Shown here in pieces: positions 1 through 8,241 of a stretch of DNA of 64,000 nt (position 1 is the stretch's first letter; every line of letters begins with the position of its first letter). The notes below the pieces were generated by a model, which made no database searches, was not told the origin of the DNA, and saw nothing but the letters and a program-made list of their open reading frames with translations. The stretch is taken from NCBI GenBank assembly GCA_965249745.1, contig OZ252252.1:3844001-3908000 (forward strand), given 5' to 3'. Position numbers and translations under genes: made by a program. The DNA is from JANYHH01 sp965249745 (GTDB lineage Bacteria; Deinococcota; Deinococci; Deinococcales; JAAFIG01).

Positions 1-1225
1 CCAGCGGCCAGTATTCGATGGCGTACGACTCCTCGGGCGTCAGGCTGACGAAGCCGCCGAGCGAAACCGCGCCGCGCATGACTTCAATCGCCCGCCGATA
101 GAGTTGCTTTGAGACTTCAGCCCCGTTCGCGTCCGCGCCGCTCGTGACCATGCCGATGCCGGGAATCAGCACGACCCTGGGGTTGGCGGTGAACATCACG
201 TCGCCGTCAGATTTATTCCCTTCAAAATACGCCGTGTACGCTTCCGTGAAACCTGCCACGCCCTGCCGCGCCGCCTCGAGCAAGGCCGTTTCGCCATCAC
301 TCGGAGTCCAATCCAAAAACAGCGGGATGCGCTTCGTATGCACCAGATGATCTGGGCACGCCGCGCCGACCTGTGACAGCGCCGCCGCGTCCGCACCGCC
401 GACGAACTCGAGGGTTTCCGGGCTGCTGTCCACGCTCAGCACCGCTGCCCTCGAGCCGCTCATCGCACCGCGCAGCACGGGCAGGAGCTTCACCAGCAGG
501 CTCGAGCGTTCAGCTTCACCCAAGGCTGCCACGACCCGCGCCCCAAACGGGTGCTCGAGCTTTTTGGTGGCTAGGTACGCCTCGGCTTCGTTCAGGATAC
601 GAATCGTGGTCTCGTAGGATTCCTTGGAGGTAGCCCCCCAGGTGACCAGCCCGTGCTTCCCCATGACCACGCACTCGAGACTTGGATTGTCGCGCACGGC
701 CGCACCGATTTGTTGAGAGAGCGTGAAGCCGGGGCGGATGTAATCCACCCACGCGGCGCGCTCGCCGTAGATCTCCGTCATCACCTCGCGCCCGTTCGGG
801 CTGCACGCCAGGCTGATGATCGCATCCGGGTGCGTGTGATCCACGTGCTTCGCCGGAACGAAGGCGTGAAGCAGCGTTTCAATGCTCTGACGCGGACGGC
901 CTACGTCAAACTGTGTGCGCTCCAAATACGCCGTCATCTCCTCGTCGGTCATGGAGGCGCGAATGAACAGCGGCAGCACCTCCTCGAGTTTCAGCGCCGC
1001 GAAGCCCCTTCCGGTGATGTTGGCGATGTCACTGCCGCTGCCCTTGACATAGAGCACCTGTATTTCACGCCCGAGGTGATCGGTCTCGAGGGACTTGGTG
1101 CTGGTGTTGCCCCCAAAAATGTTGACGACGGAGCGGTCAGACCCCAGCAGGCGTGATCGGTACGCGAGGCTCTCGAGACCATCGCTGTCGGGGGCGTCGT
1201 TGTCGTTCCAGAGGTTCTTCGGCAT
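1..1225 (-). CDS. rhaEW: RhaEW: bifunctional rhamnulose-1-P aldolase / short-chain dehydrogenase, C-terminus outside window
   Basis: The frame stays open from the ATG at 1225 to the window edge (408 codons), so the protein is cut at its C-terminal side. The visible part is a class II aldolase domain: a zinc-site His-Thr-His at residues 130-132 (VDHTHPD), then GKHGLVTWG near 189, and PDHLVHTKR further on. In this family the domain splits L-rhamnulose-1-phosphate into DHAP and L-lactaldehyde, and a C-terminal Rossmann dehydrogenase, which would lie outside the window, oxidises the lactaldehyde. The gene starts one base after the stop of the GDSL esterase and is the last visible gene of the rhamnose operon. 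A simple aldolase without the dehydrogenase is excluded only once the missing end is seen. Confidence 0.88.
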   Translation of the reverse strand, partial: MPKNLWNDNDAPDSDGLESLAYRSRLLGSDRSVVNIFGGNTSTKSLETDHLGREIQVLYVKGSGSDIANITGRGFAALKLEEVLPLFIRASMTDEEMTAYLERTQFDVGRPRQSIETLLHAFVPAKHVDHTHPDAIISLACSPNGREVMTEIYGERAAWVDYIRPGFTLSQQIGAAVRDNPSLECVVMGKHGLVTWGATSKESYETTIRILNEAEAYLATKKLEHPFGARVVAALGEAERSSLLVKLLPVLRGAMSGSRAAVLSVDSSPETLEFVGGADAAALSQVGAACPDHLVHTKRIPLFLDWTPSDGETALLEAARQGVAGFTEAYTAYFEGNKSDGDVMFTANPRVVLIPGIGMVTSGADANGAEVSKQLYRRAIEVMRGAVSLGGFVSLTPEESYAIEYWPL

Positions 1226-1226
1226 G

Positions 1227-2006
1227 TCAGGACTCCTTCGGCTGTGAGCTACTGGGTTGTGTGACACTGGGCTGGGTGATACTGGGTTGCGTGATGAGGT
1301 CAAAAAGCAGATCGGCGGTGATCGCGTGCGCCGCACCGGTCGGGTGGTTCAAACCGTTCGAGAGCCAATCGTCCGTGTCCACCCCTTCGAGCGCCGCACG
1401 CTCCCAAGCGGCGTACACATCCGCGACCCGCAGACCGCGCGCCGCGCCAATCTGACGAATCGCGTTGGCGTAGGCTTTGATAACCCCGCTGCGTTGCAGC
1501 GGCAACAGGCCTGGCACGTGAACGAGTTCCTCGGGATGAATGCGGTCACTGACCTGTTTCAGTGTGAAACTCGGCGTGACAAGCAGCACTTGCGCCTTCG
1601 TGTCACGGTCTACCCGCTCGAGCAGGTGATTCAAATCCGTTTTGAACTGACGTACACCCTCGAGTCCGCCACGCGCGGCGTCGTTCAACCCGAACGCGAC
1701 GACGATCAAATCCGGGTCGTGACGAATCACGTCGCGCTCCAAGCGCTTCAGCGCGTCCGGCACGGTATGTCCGGCTGCACCCGCGTTGAGAACGCTGAAG
1801 GTCGTCAGTGGGTACAGCGCCTCGAGCCTACGCTTCAAGCGGGCGTGATAGACCCCTTCGTGGTCTATCATCGCGTGCGCCGTGTAACCCTGGGTGACGC
1901 TATCGCCGAGCGCGACGATCAGCAGCGGAGGACCGTCGTAATCGCTCGCGTTTTCTGCGATTCGCTCCAAGAAACGCTCACAGCGATTGTTCGGGACGGC
2001 GGTCAT
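1227..2006 (-). CDS. GDSL/SGNH-family esterase
   Basis: This 259-residue protein has the SGNH hydrolase blocks in order: GDSVTQG with the nucleophile Ser36, Gly79 in the NAGAAGH stretch, GLND with Asn108, and a C-terminal Asp/His pair in DWLSNGLNHP (about D213 and H221). No signal peptide is apparent, so it is probably cytoplasmic. Its ATG overlaps the TGA of the upstream isomerase gene (ATGA), which implies translational coupling in the rhamnose operon. By family it hydrolyses esters. A role in removing acetyl groups from imported rhamnose-containing oligosaccharides is an inference from context. Confidence 0.85.
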   Translation of the reverse strand: MTAVPNNRCERFLERIAENASDYDGPPLLIVALGDSVTQGYTAHAMIDHEGVYHARLKRRLEALYPLTTFSVLNAGAAGHTVPDALKRLERDVIRHDPDLIVVAFGLNDAARGGLEGVRQFKTDLNHLLERVDRDTKAQVLLVTPSFTLKQVSDRIHPEELVHVPGLLPLQRSGVIKAYANAIRQIGAARGLRVADVYAAWERAALEGVDTDDWLSNGLNHPTGAAHAITADLLFDLITQPSITQPSVTQPSSSQPKES

Positions 2007-3426
2007 CCGACCACCGTCAGCTCGAGTCCCGCGAGACGGGCGAATTTCTTAAGTTTCGGGAGTTGATGCCCAACACCTAAAGCCACGTGATGCGTCGGTC
2101 CTTCCTCGCACCACGCGTCCATAAAAGCGGCTGGGTCGAGGCTGAATTTCAACCTCGAGTTGGTGTTGCCAATCTGCAATCGCTGTCCGGGCAGCGATTC
2201 GCCCTCAGCCGCGAGCAATTTCAGCTTGCCGTCGCCGTTTGCGTCACTCCCAGAATCGTCACCGGTCCCTGCTTGACGTTGAACTCCACGCTGATGCCCG
2301 CGCCGCGCTTGCCGTGGTACACGCCCAGTCCGCGCAGAATCGGGCGGGTGTCGCTGATGGCGATGTGACCGGGGCCGTCGTGACCCATCAGGACGAAGTG
2401 TTCATTGAAATCCATCGCGTAGAACTCCGTGTACGACCCGCCCGCGCCGAATCCGTCCATGATCTTCATCGCCAGGCACGTCTTCAGGTCGCCCTCGCCC
2501 GCCGCCGGAATGCCTCGAGCGGTCAGCAAGGAATTCCCAACGATGAGTCCCGACCAGATTTGCTCGAAGCGGTTGCCGTTCAAACCACGGTAGTAGTACG
2601 TCAACCCTTGCAAATCGAAGTCCCTGGCGAGGCGATCCAGCCCGCAGGCGACTCGAGCGCTCCACGCGAAGCCCTCGTCGGTGATCGCCACCGAAACGCG
2701 GTCTTGTCCCGGCTGGGCGATGTCGAAGACCGCGTGAATCTCCGCCTGCTTCGCCTCGAGTTCCGCGTCGCTCACGGCATCCACACAGGCTTCTAAATCT
2801 TCCATCTCGAGGATTTCGATGTGCGCCCCGGTCTGCGCGGTGCAAGCGGTGAAATCCGAGTACAGGTCGAGCATCCCCGGATAGGTGTGCCCCAGGAAAC
2901 CGATGCGTGACCTCGAGAGCCTGCGTTTCACGCCCGCCGCCCGCACCCAATCGGTGATCTGGGCCCAAGCCCGAGGGTCGTTGAAAAGCTGTCCGCTGAC
3001 CACGTTGAATTGAATCCTGGCTCGGGCGAAGGCGTTGCTGATCTCCGGCACGCAGCAGGCGCAGCAGGCCTCGAGCCAAGTCGCTGTGTCGGTGTGCTGG
3101 TAATCGAGTGCCGCGACGGGTTGCAGGTTCAGCACGAGCACCGGAACCTTGGTGCGCCCCGCGACCGGCAGCACGGTGCTGGAAGTGGCGTAGGTTCCGA
3201 CGTAGCAGACGAGCAAATCCAGATCGCTGCGGGCGAACAGGTCGCCCGCGGTTTGGGCAGTCGGGTGACTGTCCACCAACCCAACACTGATGACCTCAGC
3301 ACCCGCCTCTGCAAGTTGCGTTTCGACGTGACGCTGGAACCCCTCGAGCTTTTCTTTCAAGCCTTGGAACTGATCCCAGTACGCCTCGAGTCCAATGCCG
3401 AAAATACCGATTCTGGGTGCGCTCAC
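2003..3426 (-). pseudogene. L-fucose/L-arabinose isomerase-family protein, interrupted by a one-base frameshift
   Basis: The first frame starts with GTG at 3426 and runs 401 residues (MSAPRIGIFGIGLEAYWDQF...), ending at 2221. A second frame continues to 2003 with the conserved C-terminal part (LLAAEGESL, IGNTNSRL, and a His-rich THHVALGVGH). Adding one G at about 2235 (minus-strand reading ACG-GCG to ACG-GGC) joins them into about 474 residues, the usual size for this fold. The family interconverts aldoses and ketoses with a divalent metal. The start overlaps the rhaI stop and the end overlaps the GDSL start, so the operon architecture is intact. This suggests either a sequencing error in a G run or a very recent mutation. 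Confidence 0.8.
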
Positions 3427-4607
3427 GATGGAAAGCCCCCGCCGCCCTCGGCTGTCCCTCGAGCCGCCGTGACCCGCTCCAAATAGCCGCTCTCGCGGTG
3501 CGCCCGGATGGGATCGCTCGGGACGCCCATCTCCGCTCTGACTTCCGCCAGCAAATCGCGCACGTCGGTTTTAAAGGCGTCCATCAACGTGCGGTGCGCC
3601 TCGAGGACATCACCCTGTTGTTGCGCGGCGTTCAGACGCTCGAAATCAATCAACAGCGCCTTGGCGTACGCCTCCTGGCAATTCAACACGCTTTGCAGCA
3701 TCGCCTCGAGTTTCGGTTCGATATTGTGCGACTGGTCAATCATGTACGCGACTTCGTTCGTGTGCGTTGAGAGCCTCGGGTCCCGAGCGGCGCTGACGAG
3801 TTCGGCGTAGATGCAGAACAGCTCCAGCGGATTGGTCGTGCCGACGATCAGATCGTCGTCTGCGTAGCGGCGGGCGTTGAAGTGAAAACCGCCGAGTTTT
3901 CGTTCATCCAAAAGATTGGCGACGATGGCTTCGATGTTGGCACTCTGCGCGTGATGGCCCAAGTCCACGAGAATCTGGGCTTTGTCACCGAGCGCCTGGC
4001 AGTGCGACAACGCCACGCCCCAATCGGAGAGGTCAGTGAAGTAAAACCCTGGCTCGAAGAACTTGTACTCTAAGAGCATTCGCTTGCCGTCCGGGAGCGC
4101 CTCATAAACCCGCTCGAGGCAGTCCCGAACGCGGTGCTTGCGCTTACGGAAATCGTCCTGTCCCGCGTAATTCGTGCCGTCCGCGAACCACAGGCTCAGA
4201 TCCCTCGAGCCGGTCAGCTTCATGATTTCAATGCACTCGAGGATGTGCTTCACCGCTTTTTCGCGCACGCTCTGATCGGGATGGGCGATGGAGCCGAGTT
4301 TGTACGCCTCGTCTTGAAAGACGTTCGGGTTGACCGCGCCGATCTCGATCTTGTGCTGCGCCGCGAAGCTCAAAAGTTTCGACCAATCGTCGGGTTTGTC
4401 CCACGGGATGTGAATCGCCACGCTCGGGGCAATTCCTGTTAAACGGTGAACCTCGGCGGCGTCCTCTAATTTCTCCCAAACGGTGCGGGCCGCGCCCGGA
4501 GCGGGGAAGGTCTTGAAGCGCGTGCCGCTGTTGCCGTACCCCCACGACGGCGTTTCGATGCGTTGCGCCCTCAGCGCTTCCAGGAGGCTCAAAGTGATGG
4601 CAGTCAT
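3423..4607 (-). CDS. rhaI: L-rhamnose isomerase, RhaI type
   Basis: This 394-residue TIM-barrel protein matches the RhaI-type L-rhamnose isomerases, distinct from E. coli RhaA. Visible landmarks are the N-terminal SWGYGNSGTRF, HIPWDKPDDW, LWFADGTNY, the metal-site stretch LEYKFFEPGFYFTD, VDLGHHAQ and GGFHFNARRYADDDL, which carries the expected His/Asp metal ligands. It converts L-rhamnose to L-rhamnulose in the cytoplasm. Its ATG overlaps the deoR stop and its TGA overlaps the next start, so the four junctions of the operon are all coupled or one base apart. No separate rhamnulokinase gene is visible in the window; it may lie beyond position 1, or the ROK kinase at 35064 may serve. Confidence 0.92.
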   Translation of the reverse strand: MTAITLSLLEALRAQRIETPSWGYGNSGTRFKTFPAPGAARTVWEKLEDAAEVHRLTGIAPSVAIHIPWDKPDDWSKLLSFAAQHKIEIGAVNPNVFQDEAYKLGSIAHPDQSVREKAVKHILECIEIMKLTGSRDLSLWFADGTNYAGQDDFRKRKHRVRDCLERVYEALPDGKRMLLEYKFFEPGFYFTDLSDWGVALSHCQALGDKAQILVDLGHHAQSANIEAIVANLLDERKLGGFHFNARRYADDDLIVGTTNPLELFCIYAELVSAARDPRLSTHTNEVAYMIDQSHNIEPKLEAMLQSVLNCQEAYAKALLIDFERLNAAQQQGDVLEAHRTLMDAFKTDVRDLLAEVRAEMGVPSDPIRAHRESGYLERVTAARGTAEGGGGFPS

Positions 4608-5389
4608 GGGTTCTCCTTCGTGACGATCAAACGCACACCTGATCGTTTCAGGCTGCTGCGAAACGCCCTGTCGGGCGGCGCGTCGGTAATGATGAGGTTG
4701 ACACCCCCGGTCTCGAGGATGGTGTGGGCGGCGCGCACGCCGAACTTGGTGTGATCCAGAAGCGCGACCTTGTGCGCGGCGGCGTTGATGAGCTGCTCCT
4801 TGGCTTCGACTTCGGCGGGGTGCGCGTCGGTGAAACCGTGCTGCAACGTGAATCCCTTGCTGGAGAAGAACACGCGATCCGGGTTGAAGCGCTTCAAGCC
4901 CGCGCTGAAGACCGATCCGACAAAACTTCTCGCCGGGGCGTGGTACGTGCCGCCCATCAGGGTGAACCGCACGCCGTTCTGCGCTAATACGTTCGCGGCA
5001 TCCAGCCCGGTGACGATGGCGTGAACGCGCTTCGCGGCGAGCATTCGCACGAGCGCCAACCCCGTCGTGCTGGAGTCTATCGCTATCGTCTCACCGTCCC
5101 GAATGGTGGAAAGCGCAGCCCTGGCGATTCGGGTTTTCTCCGTGGTTTGTCGCGCGGCGCGGAGACTGTAGGCGATTTCCTGGCTGGCTTCCGGCAGGAT
5201 TCGCCCACCGCCGTGAACCCGTTCCAACAGACCCTGTTCCATCAGCGCGTCCATGTCGCGGCGCACGGTCATCTCGTGAACCCCAAGCTCCGTGGCGAGG
5301 TCGCGCGTGCGGGCGACGCCGTGGGTGATGGCGCGTTCCAAGATGCGCTGATGACGCTCGAGAGCCAATGCGTCTTGGTTGGAGGGCAT
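4604..5389 (-). CDS. DeoR-family repressor of the rhamnose operon
   Basis: This 261-residue protein has an N-terminal winged helix (residues about 12-68, RDLATELGVHEMTVRRDMD, followed by the wing ERVHGGG). A DeoR-type sugar-phosphate sensor domain follows (IAIDSSTTGL, MGGTYHA, VFFSSKGFTLQHGFT, HTKFG). Members bind a phosphorylated sugar intermediate, here presumably rhamnulose-1-phosphate. It is the first gene of the operon and therefore probably autoregulated. A -10 hexamer TAGAAT sits exactly 7 nt before the ATG, so its mRNA is probably leaderless. Two CTAACAT direct repeats lie just upstream. Confidence 0.88.
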   Translation of the reverse strand: MPSNQDALALERHQRILERAITHGVARTRDLATELGVHEMTVRRDMDALMEQGLLERVHGGGRILPEASQEIAYSLRAARQTTEKTRIARAALSTIRDGETIAIDSSTTGLALVRMLAAKRVHAIVTGLDAANVLAQNGVRFTLMGGTYHAPARSFVGSVFSAGLKRFNPDRVFFSSKGFTLQHGFTDAHPAEVEAKEQLINAAAHKVALLDHTKFGVRAAHTILETGGVNLIITDAPPDRAFRSSLKRSGVRLIVTKENP

Positions 5390-5396
5390 GTCTAAG

Positions 5397-5417
5397 ATTC
5401 TAACATGAAACTAACAT
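5397..5417 (-). promoter_or_regulatory. Leaderless promoter and DeoR-type operator repeats
   Basis: On the minus strand TAGAAT (5402-5397) ends 7 nt before the deoR ATG, which places the transcription start at or next to the start codon. On the plus strand CTAACAT occurs at 5400-5406 and 5411-5417, an 11-bp direct repeat that overlaps the -10, as expected for autorepression. No good -35 was found. Confidence 0.55.
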
Positions 5418-5556
5418 CAAGTGACAGGATGACGTGGGTTTCACCCCAGGATCAGCTAGGTTGATCGGCTCGCCAGGTCAGGGTGGGAAATTCACGCCAT
5501 CTCAACGCGATCCCTCGAGATTCGGCTCGAGGGGGTTTTCTCCCGCCCGCACCAAG

Positions 5557-5738
5557 TCAGTGAGGTCTAAGCTCCAAAGCGAAGACAGAAGGAGGCTCAC
5601 CTCGATCCCATTCAAATCGGGGTAGTCGCGGGACAGTCTGATTTCTATCGTTACGCCGCGTGAATTTTGGCAAGTGCGCGTACAGCGGTTCGTACATCGG
5701 ACCGCCGAGAAGTAAGACCTTCAAGCTCGAGGTCAAAG
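5557..5738 (-). pseudogene. Possible remnant of a sugar-binding-protein N-terminus
   Basis: The 343-base gap between deoR and the fucosidase gene contains an open minus-strand stretch reading LKVLLLGGPMYEPLYAHLPKF. It resembles the mature N-terminus of extracellular sugar-binding proteins, but has no signal peptide and no continuation. It is in a different frame from the fucosidase gene just upstream. I see no other gene in 5390-5732. The resemblance is from memory and weak. Confidence 0.25.
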
Positions 5739-6713
5739 CGGCTCCAACCCACCGAATCGCTCTAAATTGTTGCGAAGGCGCATCAGCGCGGCGACGGATT
5801 CTTCGGGAATGACGCCGCGCCGATCTGGAGCCACATCCAGCAGCAGGTTCGCGCCGCGACTGCGCGTCACGAGGTACATCCCCAGCAGCTCCGCGTCGCT
5901 TCGGGGGGCGTCGCCCTCCACCCAGAACCACTCCTGCCCCAGGGTCTGACAGACCTCGGCGGGCACGTAGTGGCGCTCACCTTCGAGTTCAAACCAGGGG
6001 TCGTGCTTCCCCAGCGGCAGGTTGCGCTCTATCGTCATGGCGTCGGTTGGAAACGCATCTCGGTTGCACTGCGAAGGGTCGGCTCCCAGCCCCTGATTGA
6101 GGATGACGATGCTGTCGGGTTGCCAGCTTTTCAGTTGCCTGTACAACTCCTGGCGGTAGTCCCTCGGCAGCGCCTGCGGAATGTCAATCCAGATTTCTGC
6201 GACCTGCCCGTACCCGGTGAGCAGTTCCTCGAGTTGGCGAGTCTGGAAATCCTGATAGGCGCGGGTGGTGAAGTACGCGCCGTCCCAGCCGACATCCCGA
6301 GGGGTCTTAGAACCAAATTTATGGTGGTTGTCCATCGAGCAGTAATACAAGCCGGGTCGGATGCCGTGACGCGCGCAGGTGGCAACGAACTGCGCGACCA
6401 CATCGGTGGGGTTGCTCGAGGTTCCGACGTGGTAATCGGTTTGCTGTGATGCCCACAGGCAATGACCGGAGGCGTGCTTTGTGGTCAGCACCGCGTAGCT
6501 CATGCCCGCGTCTTTGGCGACGCGAATCCACCCGTCCACGTCCAGCGCAGAAGGCGCGTACACGCTCGAGGGATAGTCGCCGCTGGGGTGTTCCTCGGCG
6601 ATAAAAGTACTCATGCCGAAGTGGATGAACATGCCGTAACCCCAGGTCTCCCAGGCTTTCAGGGCGTCCACCGAAGGGCGTGCGAACGCGGGTAATTCCG
6701 AATCTCGAGTCAC
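5733..6713 (-). CDS. GH29-like alpha-L-fucosidase, catalytic domain only
   Basis: A (beta/alpha)8 GH29-type catalytic domain of about 326 residues begins WETWGYGMFIHFGMSTF. It also has YAVLTTKHASGHCLW, YYCSMDNHHKF and the nucleophile region AEIWIDIPQ, where the Asp corresponds to the nucleophile of this family. It lacks the C-terminal beta-sandwich of classical fucosidases. I chose the GTG at 6713 because a G-rich Shine-Dalgarno-like stretch (6721-6726) precedes it; a TTG at 6728 is the alternative. No signal peptide is seen, so it probably acts on imported oligosaccharides. It follows the ADP-ribosylglycohydrolase gene by 27 nt. Substrate is unproven; related GH29-like proteins can have other specificities. 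Confidence 0.82.
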   Translation of the reverse strand: MTRDSELPAFARPSVDALKAWETWGYGMFIHFGMSTFIAEEHPSGDYPSSVYAPSALDVDGWIRVAKDAGMSYAVLTTKHASGHCLWASQQTDYHVGTSSNPTDVVAQFVATCARHGIRPGLYYCSMDNHHKFGSKTPRDVGWDGAYFTTRAYQDFQTRQLEELLTGYGQVAEIWIDIPQALPRDYRQELYRQLKSWQPDSIVILNQGLGADPSQCNRDAFPTDAMTIERNLPLGKHDPWFELEGERHYVPAEVCQTLGQEWFWVEGDAPRSDAELLGMYLVTRSRGANLLLDVAPDRRGVIPEESVAALMRLRNNLERFGGLEPL

Positions 6714-6740
6714 CGCAGCACCCCCCAAGCTAAATTGTTT

Positions 6741-8108
6741 TTAACGTGTTTCATTCGACCCCGTTCGCTCGCGCAGCCGACCTGGAAGCTGACCCAGCCG
6801 CGCCGCCACCGCGCCCAGGCGGTGTTCAGAGAATCCTGCCAGCTTGGTCTGAAGCCGGTCATCAAAGGGGGCTATCCAGCGGTCCTCGAGATGCCCCGGT
6901 CCAAAATAGGCTCCCAGAATCGAACCCGCCGTCGCCCCGTAACTGTCAGTATCGTTCCCTTGCATCACCTGCTTGCAGATACCGTCTCCCACGCTCTGGG
7001 CAAAGCGCAGGGTGTTGATGAGTGTGCCGCTCTCCTGATAGACCTGGCAGTGCGAATACTCCCCATACCGGCTGTGAATGCGGGCATACCCCTCGAGCCA
7101 GTCCCCAGCAGCAGCCACCTCGTTCAAGGAGTCCGAGACGATACGGTAAAAGCGGCTCTTCTGGGGCACGAACTTCAGGGCGGTGGAAAAAATCTCGAGC
7201 GGGTCCCGACACACGAAAGCGCTCGAGATCGCCGCTGCTGCGAACATCGTGCCATACATTCCGGTGCGGCGGTGGGTCAAGCTGGCGTCGCGCCAGGCGA
7301 GCTGCGCGGCGAGAGCCGGGTTTCCAGGGCAGGCGTAGCCATAAGCGTCAGCCCGAATCATCGCCCCGCAAGCCTCGTCGTCAGGGTTGAGGTTCGTGAC
7401 CCACCCTTCGAGGGTATCGTCATCTGGCTCAGTCCAATCCGCAGTCAGCGCGTTGAGCGACGCTCTCGTCAGCACGGTTCGCTCAGGGCCAAAGGTGAAA
7501 CCGAACGGAAGGTAGTGCATCCACAAGCGCAGCAATTCCTGCCGGGTGAAGTTTAACCCGTACTGCTCGAGCACCATCATGCCCAGCAAGGTGTAGTTGA
7601 GGTCATCATCGGGAGCTACGAAACGCAGGTTCTCGCGGACGGTCTCCACCCAGTCATGATGCGGGCCGCGTTCAAAGGCGAAGGCGGCTTGGCGGGTCAG
7701 GTAGTCCCGCAGGGGCCACTCCCCGAGCGGCTCGAGCGCAGCCCGAATCTCCTCGAGGGTGGGATTGATTTCGATGGGTTTCCCCAATATACAGCCGCAC
7801 ACCGACCCTAGAAACGCCGCCTCAATGCGGCTCGATTCCTCCGCTGGACTCAGCACCGCCAGGGGTTCCAGGGGGCGCGTCGGGTCGCACCCCTCGAGGA
7901 TGCCTGCCCAGTCGCTGGGTTCAACGTACGTCCAGTCCGGGCGCATCGGCAGGTCGGACAGCTCGAGCGAGAAGCTGTGTAGGGCGTCGTAGCTATCTGG
8001 CAAGTGGGCGAGCCTGTCGCTCAAACCCGAAGTGTCGTGTCCCTGTTGGGCTTTGTTCTCAAGCACGACAGCGAGGTGAGTGCGAAGTTGAGGATAGGTC
8101 AAAAACAT
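6741..8108 (-). CDS. ADP-ribosylglycohydrolase (ARH)-family protein
   Basis: This 455-residue protein carries the two metal-binding segments of the ARH/DraG fold, an early acidic DDDLNYT and a C-terminal GNDTDSYGATAG, plus AAFLGSVCGCILGKP near the start of the domain. The first ~100 residues are an extra N-terminal region. Classical members remove ADP-ribose from proteins. Family members inside sugar operons are common, and their substrate is often unknown; a nucleoside or glycoside hydrolase role is possible. An RBS (GGAGAA) lies just upstream of the ATG. It appears co-transcribed with the fucosidase gene. Confidence 0.82.
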   Translation of the reverse strand: MFLTYPQLRTHLAVVLENKAQQGHDTSGLSDRLAHLPDSYDALHSFSLELSDLPMRPDWTYVEPSDWAGILEGCDPTRPLEPLAVLSPAEESSRIEAAFLGSVCGCILGKPIEINPTLEEIRAALEPLGEWPLRDYLTRQAAFAFERGPHHDWVETVRENLRFVAPDDDLNYTLLGMMVLEQYGLNFTRQELLRLWMHYLPFGFTFGPERTVLTRASLNALTADWTEPDDDTLEGWVTNLNPDDEACGAMIRADAYGYACPGNPALAAQLAWRDASLTHRRTGMYGTMFAAAAISSAFVCRDPLEIFSTALKFVPQKSRFYRIVSDSLNEVAAAGDWLEGYARIHSRYGEYSHCQVYQESGTLINTLRFAQSVGDGICKQVMQGNDTDSYGATAGSILGAYFGPGHLEDRWIAPFDDRLQTKLAGFSEHRLGAVAARLGQLPGRLRERTGSNETR

Positions 8109-8241
8109 GCGTGTTCTCCGAATCTGGGGCGTTTTCTAGGGGTCTGAAACCATCTCGGCGGCGTGCCAAGTGTGCTGCGTATGGGATAGTCGCTGCCAGC
8201 ACAGCCCCCCTTGTGCCGTTCCTGCCTCAGCCCTCAGCGCC

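Noticed and set aside
2235..2236. Phase variation as the cause of the frameshifts at 2235 and 32348
   Set aside because: The runs are only two and three G long, far below lengths that slip at high rate; error or fixed mutation is more likely.
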